Assembly (NCBI GenBank): GCA_013400155.1
Contig: VXBM01000219.1
Location: forward strand, 50,281 to 114,280
Direction: 5' to 3'
Source: Helopsaltes ochotensis
Lineage: Eukaryota > Chordata > Aves > Passeriformes > Locustellidae
DNA length: 64,000 nucleotides
The position numbers were made by a program, and so were the translations under genes. The notes beneath the pieces are model-generated. The model searched no databases and had not been told where the DNA came from. It was given only the letters and a program-made list of their open reading frames with translations. The number at the start of each line of letters is the position of its first letter. Within the stretch, counting starts at the first letter, position 1. This document shows, piece by piece, positions 12,401 through 24,400 of this stretch.

Positions 12401-15400
12401 TTCTCTCCAAATTGTGTACCTATTGCTGTATTTAAGCTGTCAATGGCTTCACAGTTTTTTTTTAATGTAAGTCCACCAATTATTGTAGCATATTTTAGTA
12501 GCCAGCAGGTTCATAATTAACTGTTAGAGCTGCTTGGTGAGTTGCAATTTGGATTTAGACCATGAATGCGTTTTTGTGGATTTATGACGAAGTTTCAAAC
12601 ATGGGGTCTCCTCTACACTACAGTGGGGAATTGTGTACTGGTTTTTCAGATCATTTGTGGGTTGCCTAAGGGAAGGCAATTCCAGTCCATGTCCATGTGC
12701 CAATCTGTGGAGATGATATGCAGCATTACACTGCCCTGAGAGGCAAGAAACAGTATGCTGCTTTTTGCCGAGGGCTCTGTGGAAAAGAACATCAAACTTG
12801 GATCAGCTAAAAGCTCTTCCAGTCTTGAAGTAGTCTTAAAATCAGCCCAAATCATTCTTTATCTTTTAAGATTAAAATAACTAGTTGTTTCTACATCTCT
12901 TTTGAGGCATTGGTGTATGAAAAAGCTTGTGTATGCTTAAACTTAATACTACAGGGTTTTTTGAAGCTGCATCAGTTCTGTTTAGCTTGTTGATGCTTAT
13001 CAGCTCGGAATACTTAGTTTGACTTCTGGGGCAGTGCTGACAGCTAAGTGTGTCAACAGCTGACTTCATGAAAGGAAGGCCTGTTCAACTCCTGCCTGTA
13101 CAGTCCCTTATCAAAACTGTCATGCAGTGTGGCTGATGGCAGAATCTATTCTAAGGGAGAAATGCCAATAAAATGCAAAACACAGCCCTTCTCTAGCATT
13201 TTCTTTGTGTGTCAGCTGCAATCAACTGAGATTGTTTTCTTTTGTGGGTTTTTTTCCCCCTTTATTCCTGAAAGGGTATGTTTTATAATTAGAAAATAAA
13301 AACAAACAAACAATAAAACCTCAAACCCAGATTGAGTCATATGTAAGGCTAATGCAGTGGCGATAATAAAATGAGTAGCTTCCTACAATAAGATTTGTTT
13401 CTTTGTAATGAAAGTGCTTAGAGGTGTTTTGTGTGCCTGTATATGCTGATTTCTTTTGTGTGTCTTTTTTTCCCCATACTGTTCAAATATTCAATGTTTT
13501 ATTTTAAGCTATCAAGGTAATTTGGGATCAGTGGGAGTATCATTACGTTTTGGTGTGTGCTGGTTTTAGTATTTTATTACCCACCTCCCTTGTTCTCAAA
13601 AACTTTATTGGAACACCTTTTAGATGTCAAAAGTGGTAGCAGTTTATATTTCTCGTGTCATCTGTCTTTGGTATCAGTGACAATTATTCATAGGGTTAGT
13701 TGGGGCAGAGCAGAATTTGGCACAAGCAGAATTTTGATACTATTTCAGGAAGACAGAAGTTTTGGATCAAAATTGTATTTTAGGATGGTAGTAATTAGTA
13801 GTGACAAAAATAACTATTTTCCACTAATTAAAATTTTGTCCAAGTTTGGATCAATGCTTAATTTGTCTCCCTTGTCGGAGATGCTCTGTCTGCAACTGGG
13901 AATTTTGTTTTAGGATTACTGCTCTGGAGAATCCTTCCGTCAGCTTGTAGATGGATTGCTCAGAGTCATAATAAGGCAGGAGTTTCCAGAGCAGTGAGGA
14001 GGTTTGCCAGGCGGCTTTCCTCTTGAGGGTGTAGTTTTTTTCAGTGTGAAAACATGTATGTAACCAGCAAAAAATATTTTGGAGTCGTATGTATTTTTTG
14101 TAGGTAATAATGTAGGAAACTTATGTTCACTAGTTCTGTCAGTGCTCTTGCTGCTTCATAATTTATTTTTGTCTTAAACTCAGCAGTTCAGTAAGCCTAC
14201 CTAAAATGTATTGGATAATATTTTGAATCTTGGCATAGGTGGTAAATTTAGTCAGTCTTGAGGAAGACAGGTGCTTTTTTGCAGGGAGAGAAAGATGGTA
14301 CATGTACTGTAGTACTCTGGTGTTTTAATGTTCTTTAGAGGCCATGGATGCTGCAGAATGGTGAAGACATTAGTTTTATTTACTCTTGTGCTACTAGCTG
14401 GATGGGTTCACCAGATTCAGTGCACACACTACTTGATAGAGCCAAGTTATCCAGGTAGAATAAAAATAAACTGCCTACGCAAAGTATGGTCTCTGCTTCC
14501 CCGAGCCGTGCTTGGGGTGGAGGGGGTGGCAGCTGCTTCTGGGAGGAAGGGAGGCTTCCCTCGGTCTCTGGCTGTCTGGTGTCTGCATTCTCAGCCATCA
14601 CGAATGTTTTCCTTTTGCAGATGACACGATTGGTGCTGCCCGGCATGCTGGAAAGGTGAGTCACACTAACACTATCCAGACAAAGTCATCATTATTTATA
14701 GGGGAGAATCCTTTCTTGAAAAATTCATTACTGTGACTAATCAGCCTGGTCTCCATGTTTTAATGGCAGAGTAATGCTGAGTGAGTCACGCTGATGGTGC
14801 ATGAATCATCAGACGGTGGAAGCCTTTTCCACTCGATTCCCTTTTTATTTTTCCTCACCCTTCTCCACTGTTGTGGTGATTCCTTTTAGAACAGAATTAA
14901 AAAGCCCGTCTGACTCATCAGCACTAACTCAACAACCTGCTATTCTGAGGGGGTGGTTACAGTTCCTGGGAATAACCTTCTTAAGGCTATTTCTCTAAGT
15001 CATTGTAAGTAAAATGGATGCAAAGAATATGTTCTCATTATACAGTAGGAGGTATATTGAGGAAAGGCTGTGATCATTTGGAAAAGTAGAATTGGAGACC
15101 AGCTCTTTAGAATAACACACCTCTGTCGACAGGGAAGACATGTACTGACTTCCTAGCTAGCTCCCAGGCAAAACCAAAAGGTTCACAATTTCCATTTAGT
15201 CCCCCCAGGCTGTTTTCCAGCTGATGTTGGCTCTGTTGGCTGTTTGCCATCTCTCTTGGGGTGCTAACCCTGCTTTGCTGGGGGTTGGCCTGGATCAGGC
15301 TTGAGCCGTGTTCACAATACTGGGGAAAACTCTGTAGAACCATGCAAAGGAATACGGCAGGAGGAGCCCATATATGGGGCAAACCTCCAAATCTAGCAAA

Positions 15401-18400
15401 GATGATGGAAAAAAAAAGTTTATAGTGTGTCATCCCACTGTCTGATAGTCTTCATTGCAGACCAGAATTCAGTTATTCACGTGTTGCACAGATGTATAGA
15501 TGTTTCTCATCTAAAACAAAGCCTCTTCCTGGGTGCAAACTGTCAGAGCTGATGGTCAGTATGGGAGTCAGTGTCTAGCACATCAGGGTTGATGATGAGC
15601 TAACATTTTTACTTGGCCAACCAGGAGATATGAATAAGTTTATTTCATGTAATGAGGTTTGAATAGAAATGAAGACCCAAGACTAAGCGAGGGTGAGTAT
15701 TACAGTACAGAGGTCATATGTACTCAGGGCTTATAGGTCAGAAGCTAGTCCTTGTCCTTGGAATATTATTGATAAAGGGACTTGTTTTTTGTGAAACCAC
15801 TGTCCTCTGAAGGTGCCAACATGACCAAAACCTTTATACTTTTGAGGGGATTTAATGTTGTTTCATTAGGTTTTGGAACTTAAAAACTCTTAACAGTTTC
15901 CTACCTCAGTTTCTTCTTTGTTTAAAGAAATATTGTAGCTATCTCTTTGGCACAATTATCTCTTCAGCTTCTCAGGACAGATGACGTCTACTCTAGTTAT
16001 AGAATATCCTGTATAGGTTTTTCTGTTACACATCCACCCAGGTAAGATGATTTGAATGAAAGGCTGCAAACTAGAATCCAGCTGACTTCTGGGTCTGACT
16101 GCCCTTGAGCACACATCGTCTTTTCTCTTACTTCTCTAACTGCATGACTACCTCAGGGATTCTGGGGATAAATGTTCAGGAAGCCTTGAAAGAAGAGGTT
16201 AATAGTGGTTAAAAAAATTAAGTACGCATCTTGAACTTTCTCCTGAGTATAAGGAGCCACTTTAAAAGACCGCTTGATTTGGATGACAGCCTTGGTTTCC
16301 ATCTCAGGGAAAAATATTTGAAAAAGCTTCCATTTTCTGTTTGATTTTTGTGAAGTTGGCTGTGTTTGCATAGAAGCAATGGCTACAGCTGCCAACTCCT
16401 GCACAGTCACAGCTCACAAGCCATTAATACCGCTTGGAGTCTGTAACGACAGAAGGGCATGGATTGTCCAGGGCATGAATGAGTTGGAGCTGGACTCAGC
16501 TGCCCTTTAGATCAGCCATGTACTTCTCACATGGGACCACAGGCTAGAAAAAGGGCTCCAGGCTCTAAGAATAAGGCTAGACTAAGAATCTCATTGTCAT
16601 TCCTCAGTTGTTCAAGGAGAAGAGCATGTTGAGTAGATAAATGTGACATAGTGTGTTAGAGCATCTTGCAGCTTGCTCTAGTGTTTACTTTTGTGTATTT
16701 GAATGTTGGTTTTATGACAATATATTGCAAGATAAATACAAAAATAGAGCCTACTTTGCATGCTTTGCATCCAGGTCAGATAACAGAAAACAAAGCTACA
16801 TCTTGGTGCACGTTTTACTTTTTATTTATGATAAACACATCAGCATTAGATGAATGCTGCTTCTGGTAATGGCATTTAGATTCTCTGCTGTGACTTCTCT
16901 CCTGTGCTCTGAACACTTGAAGTGACAATTTATTATCTGAAGCTTCCTATTACACTTAAATGAGCAGTTCCTGTATAAATACGCAGGCTACTGTCTGAGA
17001 TGGGAAACTCATAGAACTGAAAATCAAGGCTTGGTGTCTTTGGGAACAAAACAAAGCCACCGCCACCAAAAATCAGCTGGCTGTTGCTAGACAAATACCA
17101 AACTATGGTATTTATTGCCAGGAAAGTAGCAAGTGCATAATTACATTACAGAAGAAGCTTGCTCTTTCCACTTGGCATGCAGCTGGAGCAGGCGCTGGTT
17201 GCCACAGCAACAGGGAGATGGCTAAATATAGCCTCCCTGGTGCTGGACCACTTAAGGTAGAATGACCGGGAGGTGTGAGGGTGTGGACCTGGCTCTCTTC
17301 ATCTTAACCAACTTTTTTGTCTTGGTTTGGTTTGGTTTTTTCCCCATTAATGGCACAGTCGAATTAGACGGAACCAAAATTTCTTTTTACCACTCTGATG
17401 CTTGAGTAATTCTTCAGATCCGTCCCTTAAAAACATTTATTCTATAATTCCTCTAAGAAGCAGAATTGTAATTGGAGTAGTTGAAAGTGTTCCCCCTACT
17501 CACATGCTTCTCAATTTCATTTTATCTGGAGGTTTTAAGTTATGAGCTTTTAAGGCTAGGATTGTTTTCTTTAAAATGTAAAAATACAAACCACAAAGCC
17601 CCCAGTGGCACTGACTGCTTCAAAGAGACCAATACACAGAGCTTCTGTAAAGGGCTGCTCTTAATGTTTTGTATTTCCAAGAGGGTTTTCTTCACTGGGT
17701 CAAACCATTAATTCACTCTATCTAGGTGGTGGTCACGACTTCTGCTAGAAAGTTGCAGCGTAGCCAGACGCTGCGAGACCTGTGCTGGCAGCCTGAATAT
17801 CAGCCTCCCTGCTGAAGCTTCGGTTTGTTTTAAAAGCGTGAGGCTCGTGTTTATCCATATCAATGCTTATCCTTCTTTGAATCCTGTTAAGCTTTTGTTT
17901 TCAGTTAAGTTTTGTAGCAAGTACTCCCTAGTCTGAATATGAGAAGAGCACTTTCTTTTATCAGATCTAAATTTTGGTCTTTCATTTAAATAAATGTCAT
18001 TTTTTTTTATTCTGAGAGGATAAATCCAGATCTTGATCTTTTTCATTTGTTAGTTTGTGTACTCTTATCGTGACTGCTCTTAATTGTCTCTTAAATAACT
18101 AAATTGATGTATCAGGGTGGATTTTTTTCTTCTCTTCCCCTTTCTGAAATCATCAGTTTCTTAATATTTCTGCTCTGTATTTGGAGGGATAAAGATGGTT
18201 TGTAGACTGTAATACAAGATTTTGGTGGTGGCAGAGGATCTTTCCCTGCCATTCCCAGCATCCTGTTGTTTGACCGGTTTTGGTGATAGCTGCACAAAAG
18301 AGAACTCCTTGTTCAGGTTTTTCATGGAGGGGACAGTTGATTTAGAGTCCTGCAAGGTTTGTGATTAATTCACAATTGTTTCTTTAGTATGAGTTGTTGG

Positions 18401-21400
18401 TTATTGATGCACTCTTAATATTGATTTTTCATCCGCCTTACTGTAGTCTGTTTGCATAGCAGCCTGAGCTTTTTAAAAAGTTCCTTACAGTATTCTCCAC
18501 TCTGATATTCTCTTAAAAAATGCATAAATACTCATTTCACTGCTAATCTCCATTTGAGCTCATGAATAAATATCACAGTCACCACCTGTCTTGATATGAA
18601 AAACTTCTAGCATCCACTGTTAACCTTTTGCTGTATGAAAAATTCCTGATTAATTTGTGATCTTATGCTTTCCGTGCTATGTTTTGATGAGTTTTGAGTA
18701 GCAAAATTTTGTTCAATTTTACTACTTTATTTCACCAACCAAACCTTGCAGGGAAGTCCTGAAAAACACAGTGAACTTTGGCAAAGGTGCCTGAAATCCT
18801 GAATGACTGAAATTATTTTTTTCTGCCACATTTGCCATCACATTTCTCGTGACAAATAAGTCATAGTTTAATTCACACTTGCATCATGGCACAAGCCATG
18901 CTGGTTTGAATCTATTGTCATGATTTCCAAAGCATTTATATTGATTTAATTTTTAACAGTGACTTAAATTACTGTTTGTTTTTAAGATGGTTACTTAAAT
19001 GATTGTGGTAGCAGTGGTGTAGGGTATACCTGGTTGAACAAATACGATGGAAACTCGTGTGAACCTGCAGAGCTGAGCTGTGTGATGTCTACCTGCATGA
19101 GTGTCTTCACTGCACTGAGCATGGCATACTTATGCTGTGTTCAAGTAAACTGGCTTGAATTTCCAGCAGGGTAAGAAGAAGTAGGGATTTATCTTTCACT
19201 ATGTTGGACTGTCTCGCAGCACCTTCTAACAGAGTAATTGCCCTAATTTGCGTGCAGCTTTTAAAATGAATTCTTTTTTCTACCTAGTACTAAATATGTT
19301 TGGTTTTGTAGGTAGAACTAGTCTCAGAAATAGATATGGCTCAAATCAGTCTGTATTGGGAGGTCAGGAGCCTTCCTGTCCTACCTGCATGTGCTTTAGA
19401 ACAGCTTGACAGAGCAGGTGATTGCTAATTTTGGGTATCTTTACCAAAATACTATTGATGAATACCTTCAGTGTTACTGTAATACAGTGGTAAGACAACT
19501 TTCATTTTCTGCATTCATCCACTGAATATCTTCCATATTTATTAAAACACTTCTATATTTGAGCAGTAGATTCAGATGCTTGTTATCTTGAAGATCCACT
19601 ATGAAGTAATATTTAGAAGATGAAAGGAGTTATCAAAGTGTAAATCATACAACAAAACTGTGTTGCCATTCCTGTGATCTTATCCCAAGATTTAGAAGCT
19701 CCTCTTGAACTTGTGCCAGCTTGACTCAATGGTTTTGCATAGTTTAGCTCATTGTGTATGTACATGTGTATTTAAATACAACTTTGATTCTCTTGCTGTA
19801 ATGACCTTGGAGTTGTTCCTGATTTATACTAGCTGCTTGGGTACTTCTAACTGTGCATAAAGTGAATTTCAATTCAGGATTTTGTTGGGGTTTTTAAACA
19901 GATCTTAATCTCAGTTGCATTCTAAAGGGTTTTTTTAGGCTTGCTGTAATTTTTGGAAACATCAAAGATGTTTCCTTTATTTCGTGATAATATATCTTTG
20001 CTTCCTTTCAGATCAAAAGGGATAATCCTGAATATTGCATCAGCTTCAGGGATGTTTCCAACTCCACTGCTGACTCTTTACTCTGCAACCAAGGTAAGTG
20101 TTCCTTTCCACACTGAAATCAAGTGTCAAACATAAGGCAATACTTAGAGGAATAAATGTTTTGGTGTCCATCTAGTGGTGCTTTCATGAATTGAAAGTAC
20201 AGAGTTTCTGTCTTGAGTTTTTACAATAGTGGAAGCTGGAAGGTTGAGAGAAAACTGAGTGCAAGGGTTTACTGCCATAGAAATTACTATTTTATGTATT
20301 TCCTCATGCATTCCATTTTTACATGGAAAAGGATAGTAGTGTACCAAGCAACTTAGTGTAAAGTTGAGAAAGGACATTGACTAAGTTTAACAGACTTTTT
20401 TATTTTGCTTTTGAAACTTCTTTCCCCTGAATTCTGTGATGATTCTATGATCTATATTTCATCTTAAGTTCATCTGCTCCGGTTTCTGTTTGTGTCACTG
20501 GGACAGTTTCATCTTTTTGCAGGTGGTCTTATGTTTTTTTTCCCCAAAGATATTTTCAGGGGATTCTAAAATGTTTCCCTAAAATATCTCAAGTGAGTGC
20601 TGTAGAGACAGAACATGGATACCCAGCATGGAACTGAGGTATATGTGATTAAACAGAATGCAAGAGACATTTACACTGGTATTAAAGCAGTATGGCACTA
20701 CAGCTTTTTTGGGCATACCTGGTAATTACCTTGAATATTTCAAGCATCTCAGAGTCTAAGCAGAACCTTGACAAGATGAGGAAACCTTCAGTAGTGTCAT
20801 TCATATCAGAACAGACTCACATTTCCTCTCAGTAACATCTTCATATTCCCAGAAGGGAGTTGATGCACACTATTTTATTCATACTAAAGGAGGGGATATT
20901 TAAGTTTGGAAGCCTGAAGTAGCTTTAGCTGATAAAATTTCCCCTTGAAATAGCTGTTTCCTGAGAGGACAGTTCTTTGTTTTAATACAAATGGTCACTT
21001 TTGTTGTGGCACTGCTTTCAGCTTTATGGAATCAATTCAGCTTCAGATTTTGGTGATAATATACCTTACACTGCTTTGGTTAGTCTTTTTTTCTCAATGG
21101 GAATCTGAAATATTTCTTCCGCTCCCCTTAAAATACTAACTTACAGGTCAAATTATCTGCCTATTCACAGCGCTGCCCATCTTCTCCTACAGCAAGATTA
21201 GTAAGCATGAAAGTGACTCCCCTAATGTAGCTATGGAAAGACTGTATCTGCAGTTTCTAGGTGTTTTTTTTTTTTTCCCTCATCCATTTAAAGGGGATTT
21301 AAAGCATAATACCCTTCAGGTGTAAGTCAATGACTTCAACTAATTATCAGGAACAAATGCTGTCCAACTCTTTAACCTTCCTGTGGAGAATTCCCTAGTT

Positions 21401-24400
21401 TACACTGAAATGAGACTCTTTTAAAAGAATAATAGTGCTGTATTTTGACAGGTTACCTATCTGCATTAATGCTAATGAGAAGTGAATTATGATTATATCA
21501 TTTCCCACCTCACGCCCATGCCTTTACTGTTTGGATTTTTTATTAGATATTTAGATATCCAAGGAGAAGAAATTTTCTAACTTTCAATACTTACTTGCTT
21601 ATTCAGAGAATGTTTACTTAGCTTTCTTAAGACTTTCAGGTTCAAGGTTGTTGGGGGACTTGAACTTGTGGAGGTAGGAAACCCAACTTGTCTTGAAATA
21701 AATTTTTCAAGAAAAAAACCTCCAAAGCTTATTTATATACTGGAAGTTGCTTTTACTTCTCATATAAAATGAACATTTTCTTTATAGCAAGCTCTTGGCA
21801 ACCAGTAGAGAAAACAGTCTTTTATACTTCGTCTCCATATCTGGAGCAGTAGCTAACATCAGGACTTTCATTGTGGAGGAACAGTTAGAAATTTGAAGGA
21901 TCAAAGCACTTTCATTAACATAATATAGTTATTTTTAATGGATTATCAGTATACTCTGTGCAGTTATCACACATGCACCTGCTTGCTGTGTTCAGAAACT
22001 GCACCAAACTATTTGGCATGTCCATGCAGGTACCTTATTGTTGCAAGGGGATGGTCAGAGGATACACTTGAATAGTTGCTGCTAGACCAGACTTTCAATT
22101 ATGTTCATGTCGAGTACTGAATTTTGTTATGAACTTATACTCAGGGGAGAGGGAGAAAGAAAGAGCAGGTGAACAGCATTTAAGCTTTTTATGGTTTAAG
22201 GAGCCCCTGCTAGCTTATACTTGCAACTTGAAGAAGAAGAGTAAAAGGACCTACCTGCTACACAGCAAAATCCAGTTTTATTCCAGATCTTCCAAGAATG
22301 CTCAGAAGAGTGTCTATAGAAATAGTCCAGTAGTGTGGGAGTGTTTCTGTTGCTTCTTGTTTAGGCTGGGATGGAATTCTGTGGGATGGTCTTGATAGGA
22401 AAAACACTGGCCAGTGCCAACTTTAAGTTCTGGTTTCAGTTACGACTTGTGTTAAACCACTGGGGGCATGGTGACCAAAGGAAGACTGTAAGGGAGGTGC
22501 AGTACTAGAGCTTTGCTACTTGGTTTGAATCTGGTGTGAAGCAACTGCTTCTTAAATACTTGAAGTAATTTACTTAGTATTTATTTTAGCATCAAGCATG
22601 GATGGGATGGTTTGGTGCATTCACGTGAAGGTACTCTCTTCATCATACTTGGTTCTATCACTTCACTGAAACAAGAAACTATAGCAGAAGTTGATTTTTT
22701 TTTAATCACTGGACAGCAGCATAAGGTGGAAAGGTGGTTTAGAAGAATTTGGGAAGTGGGAATCTGTGTTGGTTTGAACTGCTGAGTTGCCTTTGATTCT
22801 TAGGACAATATTTCCTGGCAGGGTGAAGGAGGCGCCTGTATCAGCTTTGAGAGCATAAGGCAGGAGCTAACATCCAACTTCTAAGCCCTTTAACTTTCTT
22901 CTTTGAACTTCCTGTCTTGTAATTTCTAAAACTTAAAGAAGTTTGGAAGAGACTCTGTGGAGGAGGACTTGAGGATTAAGAGGAAGTGTCACTATAGGGT
23001 GGCATTTATTAGAAGTGTAAAGACAGAAGACTAAGTGTTTAAACATTATTTTCTAAAAACCATGCACAACAGGAACCCAATTAAATCACTCTTAAAAATA
23101 TGTAAGAAGATGACATAAGTAATGAACAATGTGAACATGAAGTTGTCTTTTCCTCTTTTAACTAAGCTTTATGTAACAAATATAGTTCTTTTTTCTTCTA
23201 AATTAAAAAAGGGTTTCTTTGTCTAGATTGAGCCTTGCTTATACTTCATAAGCATAGAGTTTCTATTTGAATGGCATTGCTCTTGTATGCAAAGTTTCAT
23301 TGAAAACCTAGGGGTTTCACTTTGAAAACAGGAACTCCACATAGTTATTCAAATACTCTTACACAAAACTGTTCAACTAGGGTTTCCGTTGTAACATGTA
23401 GCATGCTGCATGTTTCCATTCTTCTCTCTCCAGGCTTTTGTGGATTACTTCTCCCGAGGCCTCCATGCAGAATATGAGAGCAAGGGCATCATTGTGCAGG
23501 TGAGTAGTTTGTTTCATGCAAATGTGGTTACCACAGCAACATTGGTGTCTTGGCAACAAAAAGGAATCAGCATATTCTCTTATTCATGAGTGTGTGACAC
23601 AGATTAAGGATAAGGATTTCCTTTGATCCCATTAGCAGCTTTCTTAAATTACTCTGAAACCATGGGTCTTGAAGCAACAAAAGACATGGTTTGGTTTTGT
23701 GTGATTTTTTTTTTTTTTAGCTGATGGTGCTAATTGAACCTTTTTTGGATAAAGTATTCTGTAAAACTGTGCACGATGCTGTGGAATACATCTTTATGAA
23801 GCTTCATCTACTGGAATACACTTGTGGAATGCATTTGTACAGGCATTCCATGGGTAACAGCTCAAACAACTGGAATAGTAGAATCCCTGCAGTGTCAGTG
23901 AATCAACTGCTAATCTAAGCATAGTTCAAGAATGAACAAAAGCATCAAAGATCCTTCATGTGTAACTGACTGATATAATTTTCTGTATTGCTAAGGAGTC
24001 TTGCTTCATACCCTTCCTTGCCTCCTCCCCATTTGTTTACCTTCCTCTACCTTCCTTTAATTATTTTTGGTGTGGCACAAAAGCAAACCAAGCCAGTTTC
24101 TCACAGTTTTGTAGGATTTTGCTTTAATATCACCTCTTACATACTCCTAGTGTTTGCTTCCAAAGCTGGAATTTCCAGCTTTGGTCACGAAAAGTGAACC
24201 TTCCATTGCTGATTAAACCTCTCCAGAGCAAGAATCAGTTTAATAAAGGTGGTATGAGATCTTACCTGTACTGTGAAGGCAATGGTATCTCTCTTTGGAG
24301 TTCAAGTAGGGATTTTATGAACAGGGTTATCTATGTCCATGCTTCTCATTCCTCTGTTCTGTGTGGTGGTTCTCAAAGCCATTTCAACTTAAGGCTTTAT

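Larger units (their letters stand above)
4480..14620 (+). other. HSD17B12 intron (10.1 kb)
   Basis: The longest intron in the window. It holds a (TC)12 microsatellite at 8979-9002, a hairpin and CTCF-like site at 5761-5815, a TG/TA-rich patch near 6499-6540, and a signal-peptide-like frame at 14358. No transposon could be identified by eye and no coding exon was found. Confidence 0.85.
14656..20011 (+). other. HSD17B12 intron (5.4 kb)
   Basis: Contains three perfect AP-1 heptamers at 14657, 14782 and 14911, and a compact block near 17198-17231 with an RFX X-box and a MEF2 site. The remainder is AT-rich with no recognised repeat or gene. Confidence 0.85.

Noticed and set aside
23705..23918. 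T tract plus TAG followed by a 64-codon open frame, resembling an extra exon
   Set aside because: The reading frame matches nothing in HSD17B12, and the neighbouring exons already join in phase without it.
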